Shown here one piece after another: positions 34,346 through 42,890 of a DNA stretch of 64,000 bases. The stretch spans positions 2,669,501-2,733,500 of the forward strand of contig NZ_CP150304.1 in the NCBI RefSeq assembly GCF_037992945.1, given 5' to 3'. A program made the position numbers and the translations under genes. The notes under the pieces were generated by a model. The model did not search any database and had not been told where the DNA came from. It saw nothing but the letters and a program-made list of their open reading frames with translations. Within the stretch, counting starts at the first letter, position 1. Every line of letters starts with the position of its first letter. Origin of the DNA: Peribacillus sp. FSL E2-0218 (lineage in GTDB: Bacteria; Bacillota; Bacilli; Bacillales; DSM-1321).

Positions 34346-35587
34346 CTATGCTGGTTTTACGATTGGACGTACAAAACGAATGACTGCAAGCGAGGCAAAA
34401 ACAGCTAATCCTCCTGCCAGCAAGAAGGCTACCGTGTATGTACCTGAAGTATCGACAATGTATCCCGTTAAAGTTGGTCCAATGATTCCTGCTGTATTGG
34501 CCAGGAAATGCATGAATCCGCCAACAGAGCCTACGTTATCGGGATCCACCACGTCATTAATGATTGCCCAGTAAATGGCACCTGTTAAATATAAGAAGAA
34601 AACAGATAGTGCCACCAGCGTAACGGCCGACAACGTCGTCGTTACAATCCCTGCCAAGCCAATACAGACGGCAGATAGGAACAAACAGGTTACAAGCACT
34701 AACTTTCTGGAGAATAAGACACCCTTTTGTGCGAACTTCTTATAGAAGAAATCCGACACGAAACCACCCAGAGCAAGACCAATGAACCCGAAAATCCAAG
34801 GAATCACCGTGATGATGCTCATGTTTTCCACGCTTAGACCACGAGCGTTGACCAAATAGCTTGGAAACCAGGTTAAAAAAAAGAACAAAATATAGTTATA
34901 CGAAAAAAACGCGAGTGCTGTAAATAAAACGGTTTTTTGTTTTAGGTAAAACGTGAATTTCAGGTTTCCCTCCGTTGTTGCTGCAACATATTGGTTTCCT
35001 GGATTTTCCTGAGCGATCGAGTCATTTGGTTTTTCCTTGGCAAATTTCCACCAGCAAATCGCCCATATCAGGCCGATGATCATAATGGCGATGAAAGACA
35101 CTCTCCACCCATAGGAAATCGCTATAAAACCAACAATCGGTCCTGCTATCGCACCGCCAAGCGGAGTGCCGCTGTTCGTCAATCCGATCACGGATGCCCG
35201 CTTATTGGCCGGGAACCAGTTATTCACCATTTTATTGATCGTAGCCGAAAGCGGTCCTTCACCCATCCCAAACAAGATGCGGATGATGATCATACTGGCA
35301 AATCCCACGGCAAGTACAAGCGCACCGCTAAATAAGGACCAAACAATCATTGCCACGAAAAGCGTCAACTTTGCCCCCCACCTATCCGAGGCCATTCCTC
35401 CAAGGAAGTTGAATATCGCATATCCAACCGAAAAACTACTAAAGATAATCCCCATCTGTGTTGCTGTTAAAGATAAATCATCTTGAATGAACGGCGCTGC
35501 AATGGACAGTGCGGAACGATCCAAATAATTTATCACCCCTGCCAAGAACAAAAAAACAATGATCATTCCTCTACCATTTGAAAACAT
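34346..35587 (-). CDS. exuT: MFS transporter, hexuronate/aldonate:H+ symporter (ExuT-like)
   Basis: 413 residues, 12 predicted membrane segments, anion:cation symporter branch of the major facilitator superfamily. Signatures: 'FLAGVINYLDRSALSIAAPFI' at helix 1, 'GGMASDRWGAKLTLF' between helices 2 and 3, 'RILFGMGEGPLSATINKMVNNWFP' at helix 4-5. These are shared by ExuT (hexuronates), GudP (glucarate) and DgoT (galactonate); substrate cannot be read off directly. It lies next to the LacI regulator and has its own operator-like palindrome upstream (35667-35680), so it is probably a separate transcription unit induced with the catabolic genes. GGGGG site before the ATG. Confidence 0.88.
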   Translation of the reverse strand: MFSNGRGMIIVFLFLAGVINYLDRSALSIAAPFIQDDLSLTATQMGIIFSSFSVGYAIFNFLGGMASDRWGAKLTLFVAMIVWSLFSGALVLAVGFASMIIIRILFGMGEGPLSATINKMVNNWFPANKRASVIGLTNSGTPLGGAIAGPIVGFIAISYGWRVSFIAIMIIGLIWAICWWKFAKEKPNDSIAQENPGNQYVAATTEGNLKFTFYLKQKTVLFTALAFFSYNYILFFFLTWFPSYLVNARGLSVENMSIITVIPWIFGFIGLALGGFVSDFFYKKFAQKGVLFSRKLVLVTCLFLSAVCIGLAGIVTTTLSAVTLVALSVFFLYLTGAIYWAIINDVVDPDNVGSVGGFMHFLANTAGIIGPTLTGYIVDTSGTYTVAFLLAGGLAVFASLAVIRFVRPIVKPA

Positions 35588-35666
35588 AATGACCCCCCTA
35601 ATACGTTTTCGACAATTAATACAGCAAATTTGAAACCGTTTCCAACCGGAGTCCAGTTAAAACAGA

Positions 35667-35680
35667 CTAAATCGGTTTAG
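35667..35680. promoter_or_regulatory. Operator-like palindrome upstream of exuT
   Basis: CTAAATCGGTTTAG, symmetric except at the centre pair, 80 bases before the exuT start. It matches the pair of sites before kdgK (42586-42597 and 42617-42630). The form is that of a LacI-family operator with central CG. A weak CcpA-like AAAGCGCTTTC stretch occurs about 20 bases further (35693-35705), but it lacks the outer TG/CA bases. Confidence 0.65.
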
Positions 35681-35732
35681 AACGCCAATAAAAAAGCGCT
35701 TTCTTTTTTTGGGGGAATTCGAGCTGCTGGCT

Positions 35733-36734
35733 CTAGCACGAATTCCTCATAAGCAAAGTCGGCTTCAAGCGATGAACGCTTGTGTCTTTTTTTTCTTCTT
35801 TATTGATTTGACTGAGCAGTAATTCGGCTGCCAAGTTGGCCATTTCAATCGCTGGCTGATCAATCGTCGTGATTGTCGGTGTATAAAAACTGGCATACGG
35901 TACATCATCGATACCGATAACGGCTATATCTCCGGGAATATTGATTTCGTGTTTTTTCATATATCGCAACACTTCATTCAGGACGATATCATTCCCTGCC
36001 AGTATCGCTTGAGGCCGCCTTTCCAAATCGAAAAATTCTGAAAGCGCAACTGGAATTTCATCTATATTGACGGTTTTTATATAATCCGAATTGGATGGTA
36101 TTCCGTGTGAAGAGAGTGCATCTTTGTATCCCTGGATCCGCTCGATTCTTGGACTGATATCACGGATTATTGATGTGGTTATGATTGCGATATGTTCAAT
36201 GCCCTTTTCAATAAACCTATCAACCGCAAGCTTTGACGCTAGATGATTATCCAGCATGACCGTTGCAATATTCAATTCTTCAATGGTCCTATCCATGAAG
36301 ACAATCGGAAATTGGTCACTCTTCATGCGCTTATATAAATCGAGATTGTCTCCTGTCGGGAAAATGATGATCCCATCCACTTGTTTGGCTCTAAGCATTT
36401 CAATATAATTCTTTTCCTTTTCAGGATTGTCATCTGCATTGCATACGATGATATGGAAACCATGATCGTAGAAGTAGTTCTCTATCGCCCTAATCACTTG
36501 CGTAGAAAACGTGTGAAGGATATTGGCCACTACCACCCCTACGGTAAAAGTGGATTTTTGCTTTAAACTGCGTGCAAGGATATTAGGCTGATAGTTTAAC
36601 TCTTCGATCGTTTCTTCGATCTTTTTCCTCGTTTTCTCGCTCATATACTCATATCTCTTGTTCAAGTATTGGGAAACCGTGCTTTTTGATACTTTTGCGT
36701 GATTGGCAACATCAGTAATTGTAATGGGTTTCAT
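35733..36734 (-). CDS. LacI-family repressor (ExuR/KdgR-like)
   Basis: Transcriptional repressor of about 333 residues. The HTH 'ITITDVANHAKVSKSTVSQYLN' is at the N-terminus with the hinge helix 'NILARSLKQKS', followed by a periplasmic-binding-protein-like sensor domain ('VGVVVANILHTFSTQVIRAIE', 'IAVIGIDDVPYASFYTPTITT'). Of three in-frame ATGs, the one at 36734 gives the normal LacI N-terminus and has AGGA nine bases upstream. Neighbours imply a hexuronate or 2-keto-3-deoxygluconate effector. The shared CTAAAYCGGTTTAG sites before exuT and kdgK are its likely targets. Own promoter in the 200-base gap to uxuB. Confidence 0.87.
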   Translation of the reverse strand: MKPITITDVANHAKVSKSTVSQYLNKRYEYMSEKTRKKIEETIEELNYQPNILARSLKQKSTFTVGVVVANILHTFSTQVIRAIENYFYDHGFHIIVCNADDNPEKEKNYIEMLRAKQVDGIIIFPTGDNLDLYKRMKSDQFPIVFMDRTIEELNIATVMLDNHLASKLAVDRFIEKGIEHIAIITTSIIRDISPRIERIQGYKDALSSHGIPSNSDYIKTVNIDEIPVALSEFFDLERRPQAILAGNDIVLNEVLRYMKKHEINIPGDIAVIGIDDVPYASFYTPTITTIDQPAIEMANLAAELLLSQINKEEKKDTSVHRLKPTLLMRNSC

Positions 36735-36846
36735 ATCGTTCATTCCTGTCATGTGATTTCATTTATCTGCTAAATAGCCTGTAAACAAAATTGCTCAGAT
36801 ATAATGAATATTCTATTATAGAAAGTGATCGTTTACAATCAACTTC

Positions 36847-36954
36847 TTATGCAGTGAAATAAGCTCTGGTTTCCCCATACGTTGAACGAATGACGCCTTC
36901 AAGTTCATGCCAATCCATCAATGCCATTGCTTTGGCATTCAGACGCCCGAGTAA
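36847..36954 (-). other. Short coding-like stretch overlapping the uxuB end
   Basis: In a different frame from uxuB the minus strand reads 'GLLGRLNAKAMALMDWHELE' continuing 'GVIRSTYGETRAYFTA' to TAA, about 36 codons with coding-like composition. The overlap with the last codons of uxuB rules out a separate full gene. It could be a small C-terminal relic of a lost gene or chance. Family unknown. Confidence 0.25.
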
Positions 36955-37775
36955 GCCATGAAGCCCCCATCGACAGGCACCGTTATCCCAGTGACAAACC
37001 CTGAGTATGATTCATCTGCCAGCCAAAGCAAAGTACCAAGTAAATCCTCTGGCTTTCCAAAACGCTTCATCGGTGTGGCCGTAATGATTTTATTGGATCT
37101 AGCCGTCAGGCTGCCATCTTCGGTTAACAACAGATCTCGATTTTGCTTCGTCAGGAAGAATCCTGGAGCAATGGCATTCACCCGTAAACCCGCTTCGGCA
37201 AAATGAACGGCCATCCACATGGTGAAATTATTGATCGAAGCTTTTGCAGCACTATATGCCGGCACTTTTGTCATCGGGGAGTATGAGCTCATGGAAGACA
37301 GATTAATGATGGCTGGTGCTTCCGCTTGCAGCAGCTCTTTCCCAAAAACTTGACTTGCCAAAAATGTACCCGTGAAATTACTGGAAAAAACCTGCGAGAA
37401 ACCATTTTCATCCAAATCGAAAAACGATTTCCCTTCGGTTTCCTCGCCATATGTCTCAGGAGCTGTAATCGCATCTGGATGATTGCCCCCTGCTCCATTT
37501 ATTAATATATCCACACGGCCGAACGTTTTTTTGATTTCCTCTCTTGCCTTTTCCAATGAGCTCCTGTCCAATACGTCAGTCGCGATCGATAGGGCAGTGC
37601 CGCCATCTCGTTCAATGAGCTCGACCACTTCCCGACCTTTTTCTGCCGTTCTGTTCAATATGGCAATCTTGACTCCGTGGCGAGCTAATTCTATTGCCAT
37701 TTTGGAACACAATACACCGCTGCCTCCAGTGATTACCGCTACTCTGCTTGATAGGTTTTCATGGATGGGAATCAT
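36939..37775 (-). CDS. uxuB: D-mannonate oxidoreductase, SDR type (UxuB/YjmF-like)
   Basis: Classical short-chain dehydrogenase of 278 residues, predicted to reduce D-fructuronate to D-mannonate. NAD site 'AVITGGSGVLCSKMAIELARHG', 'DILINGAGGNHPDA' (NAG motif region), catalytic Ser in 'NLSSMSSYSPMTKVPAYSAAK' with the Tyr-x-x-x-Lys, and a C-terminal 'GFVTGITVPVDGGF'. The N-N-H-P insertion after the NAG motif is typical of UxuB/YjmF. B. subtilis uses the same SDR for this step, while E. coli UxuB is a mannitol-dehydrogenase type. The ATG overlaps the uxuA stop by four bases. Confidence 0.88.
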   Translation of the reverse strand: MIPIHENLSSRVAVITGGSGVLCSKMAIELARHGVKIAILNRTAEKGREVVELIERDGGTALSIATDVLDRSSLEKAREEIKKTFGRVDILINGAGGNHPDAITAPETYGEETEGKSFFDLDENGFSQVFSSNFTGTFLASQVFGKELLQAEAPAIINLSSMSSYSPMTKVPAYSAAKASINNFTMWMAVHFAEAGLRVNAIAPGFFLTKQNRDLLLTEDGSLTARSNKIITATPMKRFGKPEDLLGTLLWLADESYSGFVTGITVPVDGGFMAYSGV

Positions 37776-38848
37776 GAGCGGCCGCCTAATTTTGCCGCTT
37801 CATTGGCATCCCATAATCCAAGCAAATACATGATCCCTAAAGCCCGGTCGTATAATCCATAACCAGGACGGCAAACCTCTCCCCAAATATGGCGGCCATG
37901 GTCTGGTCTGACATAGCCCGAATAATGCTGCTTATTCAATTCTGCTACAACACCCTGTACGTTTATGGAACCATCCTGTGTATAATGAGACGTTTCCACA
38001 AAATCACCGTTTTCATAGATCTTTACATTCCGGATATGCGAGAAAGGAGCGCGGTACGCATACTTTTTAGCTACCTGAACCATATCATTTTCCGGATTGG
38101 CCCCCATCGAGCCTGTGCACATCGTGAATGCATTCGATGGTGAATTCGATATCGAGATTAGCTTTTCATAACTCGCTTCCCCGGTAATGATTCGCGGCAA
38201 ACCAAAAATGGACCATGGTGGATCATCTGGATGGATAGCCATTTTAATGCCTGATGCCTCGGCAACCGGTAATATTTCCTTAAGGAATATTCCCAAATTC
38301 GCCCATAGCTGTTCTTCATCCACGCGTTTATAGGCTTCGAACAATTCCGAAATCCGCTCCATTTTTTCCGGTTCCCAGCCTGGCAGCGTTAAATCCGAAG
38401 CTTCGGCTACCGTTCGGATCAACTCTTGCGGATCTAACGTATCCACCTTTCCCTTTTCATAAAATAATGCAGTTGAACCATCTTCGAGAGGATGGAACAT
38501 TTCCGTTCGCGTCCAATCAAATATCGGCATGAAATTATAACAAATGACTTTTACGCCCACCTCTGAAAGGTTGCGGATCGTCTCTTTGTAATTCTCGATG
38601 TACTTCATGCGATCTTCATTGCCCAATTTAATCGATTCATGAACGTTAACACTTTCCACAACATCCGTGTGAAAACCAAAGGATTGGATATAGTCAATTT
38701 CCTTTTTGATTTCTTCCTTTTCCCATACCTCACCTACCGGTTTTTGGTGCAATGCCCAAACGATCCCTTTGACTCCCGGAATTTGTTTAACCTGCTCCAA
38801 CGTGACTGTATCATTGTCCTTCCCGTACCATCTAAATGTAATATTCAT
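37772..38848 (-). CDS. uxuA: Mannonate dehydratase UxuA
   Basis: Converts D-mannonate to 2-keto-3-deoxygluconate using Mn2+/Fe2+. 358 residues with a TIM barrel; 'TFRWYGKDNDTVTLEQVKQIPGVKGIVWALH' (opening) and 'MAIHPDDPPWSIFGLPRI' with metal-binding His/Asp are diagnostic, as are 'SNAFTMCTGSMG' and 'VRPDHGRHIWGE' near the end. Length agrees with Bacillus UxuA (about 360; E. coli's is longer). A ribosome site stands in the 15-base gap after kdgA. It is translationally coupled to uxuB (ATGA overlap). Confidence 0.94.
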   Translation of the reverse strand: MNITFRWYGKDNDTVTLEQVKQIPGVKGIVWALHQKPVGEVWEKEEIKKEIDYIQSFGFHTDVVESVNVHESIKLGNEDRMKYIENYKETIRNLSEVGVKVICYNFMPIFDWTRTEMFHPLEDGSTALFYEKGKVDTLDPQELIRTVAEASDLTLPGWEPEKMERISELFEAYKRVDEEQLWANLGIFLKEILPVAEASGIKMAIHPDDPPWSIFGLPRIITGEASYEKLISISNSPSNAFTMCTGSMGANPENDMVQVAKKYAYRAPFSHIRNVKIYENGDFVETSHYTQDGSINVQGVVAELNKQHYSGYVRPDHGRHIWGEVCRPGYGLYDRALGIMYLLGLWDANEAAKLGGRS

Positions 38849-38863
38849 CGTGCACCACCTCCA

Positions 38864-39484
38864 TCATTCCGCAATTTTCTGCATGTATTTTTTACTCAAT
38901 TCAACTACAGCGTCATAGCCGCCGCTCTTATAAGCTTTATTCAAGTCACTGCCAATCCCTGTCGCAACTGCACCGGCTTGGAGCCAATCATTCATATTGT
39001 CCAGATTGACTCCGCCGGTCGGCATGATCCGTACATTAGGCAGCGGACCATTGACACTCTTGATGAATGAAGGGTCAAAATGGTTTGCCGGAAATAACTT
39101 TAACACATCACACCCTGCTTCAAGTGCTGAAGCCATTTCCCTTATTGTCATGCAACCAGGCATATATGGCACCCCATATCGATTGCAAAGCGTGGCAACA
39201 CCCTCGACAAAATAGGGACTGACAATGAATTGGGCACCAGATAATATGGCATGCCGGGCCGTTTCCGAATCCAATACAGAGCCAGCTCCGATGAGGGCGT
39301 CCGTATTCACCAGGTGCTTGAACGCTTCTTCTATTTGCGGTGTTGTATACGTCAATTCAATTGCACGTATACCGCCTTCGATAGCTGCTTTAGACAGCTG
39401 GGCAGCCTCCTCTGCATGCTGACCCCGAATTACCGCGACAACCTTCATTTCGGTTAGTTGATTGATTATTGAATGTTTTTCCAT
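38864..39484 (-). CDS. kdgA: KDPG/KHG aldolase (Eda/KdgA)
   Basis: Splits 2-keto-3-deoxy-6-phosphogluconate into pyruvate and glyceraldehyde 3-phosphate, the last step of the hexuronate route. 206 residues. Class I aldolase residues: Glu in 'AIELTYTTPQ', 'LIGAGSV', and the Schiff-base Lys in 'CDVLKLFPANHF'; phosphate-binding 'IMPTGGVNLDNM'. Two ATGs are adjacent (39487, 39484); the second is better spaced from GGGGGAG and overlaps the previous stop as ATGA. Operon position between yjmD-like and uxuA. Confidence 0.93.
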   Translation of the reverse strand: MEKHSIINQLTEMKVVAVIRGQHAEEAAQLSKAAIEGGIRAIELTYTTPQIEEAFKHLVNTDALIGAGSVLDSETARHAILSGAQFIVSPYFVEGVATLCNRYGVPYMPGCMTIREMASALEAGCDVLKLFPANHFDPSFIKSVNGPLPNVRIMPTGGVNLDNMNDWLQAGAVATGIGSDLNKAYKSGGYDAVVELSKKYMQKIAE

Positions 39485-40515
39485 CATGCTCCCCCTTCAT
39501 TGAATACGATGATCGCTTTGCGAACCTGTTCCGGATGGCTTTCAACAAAATTGAATGCCTCCTGGACATCCTCAAGGGAAAAAGTATGTGTAACTAACCC
39601 TTCTTGTCTGAGCTTCCCTTCATTTAACAGTTTGACCACTTTAGGGAACTGGTTGGTTTGCAGCCTGGAGCCTTTCACCGAAACTTCCTTCTTCGTGATG
39701 GGAAGCTGGGATATCGCTGCAGTGCGTTCATCAAAACCGAGCACGACAATCCTGCCTGCTGTAGAAACTACATTGAAGGACATTTCGAATGTCATCGGTA
39801 AACAAACCGCATCAATGACGACATTGGCTCCTTCAAAGTTCGTCCATTCCTGCACTCGCGCCTGAACATCTTCTTTTCCGGCATGGACGGTAACATCAGC
39901 ACCACTTTTTTTGGCGAATGACAATCGCTCTTCACTTAAATCCGTAATCATTACCGAAGCGCCTTGCAGCTTGGCCATCTTCAATATGCAAATTCCAATC
40001 GGTCCCGCTCCTTGGATAAGGACCGTGTCCCCTTCCTCTACCTCGCCCCGCCAAACCGCCTGGGCACCGATTGTATATGGCTCAGCCAATACTATTTCCT
40101 CCCAAGCGATAGCGGAGTCGACAACGTGCAATTGTTTCTCGGGAAGGACGCACCATTCCCTCATTCCGCCCTCTTCATGTACACCGAATACAGACAATGT
40201 TTCACAAACATTTTGGCGTCCCTTGCGGCAGGCGTAACATGTTCCGCAATATCGAATCGGCTCTATGACCACGTGATCCCCCACTTTAATGCCGACTACC
40301 TCTTCACCAATCTCCGCAACCTCACCTGCCACTTCATGTCCTACGATTCGCGGCAACGTTGCAAGGGGATTCGTTCCATGGTAAATATGCATATCCGACC
40401 CGCAAATCCCAACCCTTTTCACTTTCACAAGAACATCCGTCGGGTTTGAAATCCGGGGCTTCTCCACTTCCTGTATGACCAGCTCATGTGCTTTCCGTAC
40501 TTGAACCGCTTTCAT
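39484..40515 (-). CDS. yjmD: Zinc-dependent dehydrogenase (YjmD-like); possible L-gulonate 5-dehydrogenase
   Basis: Medium-chain dehydrogenase of 343 residues, a paralogue of the gene at 30618. Zinc ligands in 'GICGSDMHIYHG' and 'IVGHEVAGE', structural zinc cluster 'CGTCYACRKGRQNVC', NAD site 'LIQGAGPIGICIL', with 'MITDLSEER' after it. B. subtilis yjmD has the same operon position and no proven function. RspB-like enzymes that oxidise L-gulonate to D-fructuronate are close relatives. With UxuB/UxuA downstream, that would give a complete L-gulonate pathway. Stop and start overlaps (ATGA) with kdgA and yjmC indicate coupled translation. Confidence 0.8.
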   Translation of the reverse strand: MKAVQVRKAHELVIQEVEKPRISNPTDVLVKVKRVGICGSDMHIYHGTNPLATLPRIVGHEVAGEVAEIGEEVVGIKVGDHVVIEPIRYCGTCYACRKGRQNVCETLSVFGVHEEGGMREWCVLPEKQLHVVDSAIAWEEIVLAEPYTIGAQAVWRGEVEEGDTVLIQGAGPIGICILKMAKLQGASVMITDLSEERLSFAKKSGADVTVHAGKEDVQARVQEWTNFEGANVVIDAVCLPMTFEMSFNVVSTAGRIVVLGFDERTAAISQLPITKKEVSVKGSRLQTNQFPKVVKLLNEGKLRQEGLVTHTFSLEDVQEAFNFVESHPEQVRKAIIVFNEGGA

Positions 40516-41534
40516 TTCCCCACCTGCTTTGTAAGAAATTCATAAACAGTCGAAGCTATCGTAATACCTTCTTTTATGTTTTTTTCTTCATTGATTTGTT
40601 CAATTTCACCTGGAACGTATACCCGATCGAATCCAGGAGCAGACTCAACCTGTTGCAATTCTTCGATCATTCGATCCATTTGCTCCAGAAATCTATCCGT
40701 ATCCGTAAAATAAGAAGGATTGATTACACAAAAGTAATGTCCAAGTTTCCGTTTCTTATCAAGATCATCATACATTTTCCCGATATGCGGTCCAAACGCT
40801 GCACCTGCCAATAATCCGGAAAATACATCGACAATCACGGATAGGCCATACCCTTTTGGGCCGCCGAAAGGGGAAAGGGAAACGACTGAATTGGGATCCG
40901 TCACAGGAGCCCCATTATCATCGACGCCCCAGCCTTCAGGAATTTCCTTGCCTTCTTCTTTTGCCTGAAGGATTTTCCCCAATGCAGCATTTGAAGTTGC
41001 CATATCCAGGATGAAGGGCTTCTTACTTTTGGCAGGCACTCCGTATGCAATTGGATTTGTTCCCAGAAATGAAGTCTTTCCTCCAAATGGAACGACAATC
41101 TTATCCGTATGTGACATCGCAATCCCGATCAACTTCTCATCAGTTGCTTTTTGGACAAAATAGCTTAGTGCCCCGCAATGGCTGCTATTGAATGCGGTCA
41201 CCATCCCGACACCATTATTTCGTGCCATTTCGATGGCGTGATTCATCGCCTCTTCACCAATCACATGTCCGAATCCATCGTCCCCATCAACAACACCCGT
41301 AACAGGTCCAGTCTTTTCAAAGGACATTTGCGCATCAAGATTGATACCACCGGCTTTTATCCGATTTACGTAATGCTCCGTTCGCAATACCCCATGCGAA
41401 TTGACATTTCTTAGATCTGCATGAACCAGTACCTCTGCGACTTTTTCGGCACTTTCTTCCTTCAATCCCGCTTCAGTCAATTTTTGTATGACCAATCGTT
41501 TGGCTTCCCCTGCTTGTATCGTTACGGTTGCCAT
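40512..41534 (-). CDS. yjmC: Ldh2-family NAD(P)-dependent oxidoreductase (YjmC-like)
   Basis: 340 residues, malate/L-lactate/ureidoglycolate dehydrogenase type 2 family. Typical features: 'DLRNVNSHGVLRTEHYVNRI' with the catalytic His, 'VGMVTAFNSSHCGALSYF' with a second His, and 'LDMATSNAALGKI' binding region, then 'GGPKGYGLSVIVDVFSGLL'. This family includes the 2,3-diketo-L-gulonate reductase DlgD/YiaK, so a sugar-acid keto reductase role is plausible. B. subtilis yjmC is in the same place in the exu operon. Its ATG is preceded by GGGGGGAG. Twenty-six bases separate it from kdgK. Confidence 0.85.
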   Translation of the reverse strand: MATVTIQAGEAKRLVIQKLTEAGLKEESAEKVAEVLVHADLRNVNSHGVLRTEHYVNRIKAGGINLDAQMSFEKTGPVTGVVDGDDGFGHVIGEEAMNHAIEMARNNGVGMVTAFNSSHCGALSYFVQKATDEKLIGIAMSHTDKIVVPFGGKTSFLGTNPIAYGVPAKSKKPFILDMATSNAALGKILQAKEEGKEIPEGWGVDDNGAPVTDPNSVVSLSPFGGPKGYGLSVIVDVFSGLLAGAAFGPHIGKMYDDLDKKRKLGHYFCVINPSYFTDTDRFLEQMDRMIEELQQVESAPGFDRVYVPGEIEQINEEKNIKEGITIASTVYEFLTKQVGK

Positions 41535-41559
41535 ATTCTCCCCCCATTGTTTCTATTGT

Positions 41560-42516
41560 CTATCTTTCAACAACAGCTTCTTTGCGGATGAACGGCAGTA
41601 CTTCATCCAAGTATGGCAATCCTTCATTATCTCCGGAAACAGTGGTGACAATTGCGCCGACGGCATTGGCGAATGTCAACCTTTCATCGATCGGTAACCC
41701 TTGGAGGTATCCGTATATATACCCTGCGTCATAGCCATCCCCAGCACCCACAGTGTCAACCGGCCTAACTGGGAAGGCTTCTTTTTTATGCCATTCGCCT
41801 TTGTTATATAGTTTTGAACCATTTTCCCCATCTTTAATGACAAGCTGTTCAATGCCATTTACTTTGGCGAATTCCGCCAAGGAGTCCTCCGAGTCATTAC
41901 CTGTAATCAGCTTTATTTCATCTAAACCTGAAAGCAAAATATCCACATGACCGAATAGATCTGAATAGACGGCTCTCGCTTCCTCGATGGACCAGAGCTT
42001 CAAGCGTATATTCGGATCGAATGAAACAGGGATTTCTTTTTGTTTGGCCATTTCCATGACACGCTTGGCTATATGTATATTCCTCGGATCTATCGCCAGA
42101 AAAACTCCAGTTAGATGGACGAGATCAATCCCATCAAACATGCTCCCTGTTATATCTTCGGGATTTAAAGTCAAGATGGGTGATTGTTGCCGGTAATAAA
42201 AAGTCTTTCCCGACCCATCCTCACGAATTTCTTTAAAGTTAAGAGATGTAGGATACCCGGATACAAAAGCAACATCACTCACATCAATGCCTTCTCCGCG
42301 TGCGAAATTATATATCACCCTGCCAAACTCATCATTTCCTAACCGGCTAATCCATTTCACGCGCATGTCAAGTCTTGCACAGCCAATGGCAAAATTCAGC
42401 TCGGCCCCTCCTACTTTTCGCTCAAAACGGTTTACGAAGCGTAAAGGTCCTGTCTCTTCCGGATTTAGCGTAATCATGGCGTCACCCAGCGTTAAAACAC
42501 CATATTTTGATGACAA
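41560..42516 (-). CDS. kdgK: 2-keto-3-deoxygluconate kinase KdgK
   Basis: PfkB-family sugar kinase of 318 residues that phosphorylates 2-keto-3-deoxygluconate to KDPG. Motifs: 'GDAMITLNPEETGPLRFV' (substrate side, as in KdgK), 'KVGGAELNFAIGCARL' (PfkB signature 1) and 'RPVDTVGAGDGYDAGYIYG' (signature 2, with the catalytic Asp). The start is TTG at 42516, behind AAGGAGG with 7-base spacing. First gene of the six-gene operon kdgK-yjmC-yjmD-kdgA-uxuA-uxuB. Two LacI-type operator sites stand 70-115 bases upstream. Confidence 0.92.
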   Translation of the reverse strand: MSSKYGVLTLGDAMITLNPEETGPLRFVNRFERKVGGAELNFAIGCARLDMRVKWISRLGNDEFGRVIYNFARGEGIDVSDVAFVSGYPTSLNFKEIREDGSGKTFYYRQQSPILTLNPEDITGSMFDGIDLVHLTGVFLAIDPRNIHIAKRVMEMAKQKEIPVSFDPNIRLKLWSIEEARAVYSDLFGHVDILLSGLDEIKLITGNDSEDSLAEFAKVNGIEQLVIKDGENGSKLYNKGEWHKKEAFPVRPVDTVGAGDGYDAGYIYGYLQGLPIDERLTFANAVGAIVTTVSGDNEGLPYLDEVLPFIRKEAVVER

Positions 42517-42583
42517 TGCAGTACCTCCTTCTTTCGGCCAATCACAAATCCAAGCTACTATTGTGATTCAAACCGCTTTCGTT

Positions 42584-42599
42584 AGTAAATCGGTTTAGT
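42584..42599. promoter_or_regulatory. LacI-type operator upstream of kdgK, proximal
   Basis: AGTAAATCGGTTTAGT; core TAAATCGGTTTA at 42586-42597. It shares its core with the site before exuT. Its centre is 32 bp, about three helical turns, from the distal site, so both could be bound on one face of the DNA. Confidence 0.65.
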
Positions 42600-42616
42600 G
42601 AAAAAGAATGATTTTA

Positions 42617-42630
42617 CTAAACCGGTTTTG
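42617..42630. promoter_or_regulatory. LacI-type operator upstream of kdgK, distal
   Basis: CTAAACCGGTTTTG, containing the perfect 10-bp palindrome AAACCGGTTT. Same motif class as 42586-42597 and 35667-35680. Confidence 0.65.
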
Positions 42631-42890
42631 TAATTCATAAGGAAATTGTAAATGAAAACCCTGCCAAAAACAATAGAAAAATTAGATAATTTTAAATTAA
42701 ATTTTTATTCGGCACATTTACAGCTCTTTTTATAAAAAAATAGGAATTAATCCATTTAATGCTAATAGCATACTTTCTCCTTCGTTTTGAATGATTAGCA
42801 GATTGGATTTTTACATTATCCAGGTTCCTAACAATTGCACTCTTTGCTATACTGAATCAATTGCTAAATAATTTGGAAGGGTTGTTTTGA
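42631..42890. other. Divergent intergenic region, kdgK operon and EamA gene
   Basis: AT-rich spacer with no frames. TATACT at about 42849 is a likely -10 for the EamA transporter gene, about 35 bases before its ATG; the matching -35 is weak. GGAAGGG is the ribosome site of that gene. Confidence 0.45.

Noticed and set aside
35690..35708. Possible cre site AAAAGCGCTTTCTTT before exuT
   Set aside because: The outer TG and CA positions are missing. Catabolite repression of this locus is plausible but not supported by this match alone; mentioned only within the operator entry.
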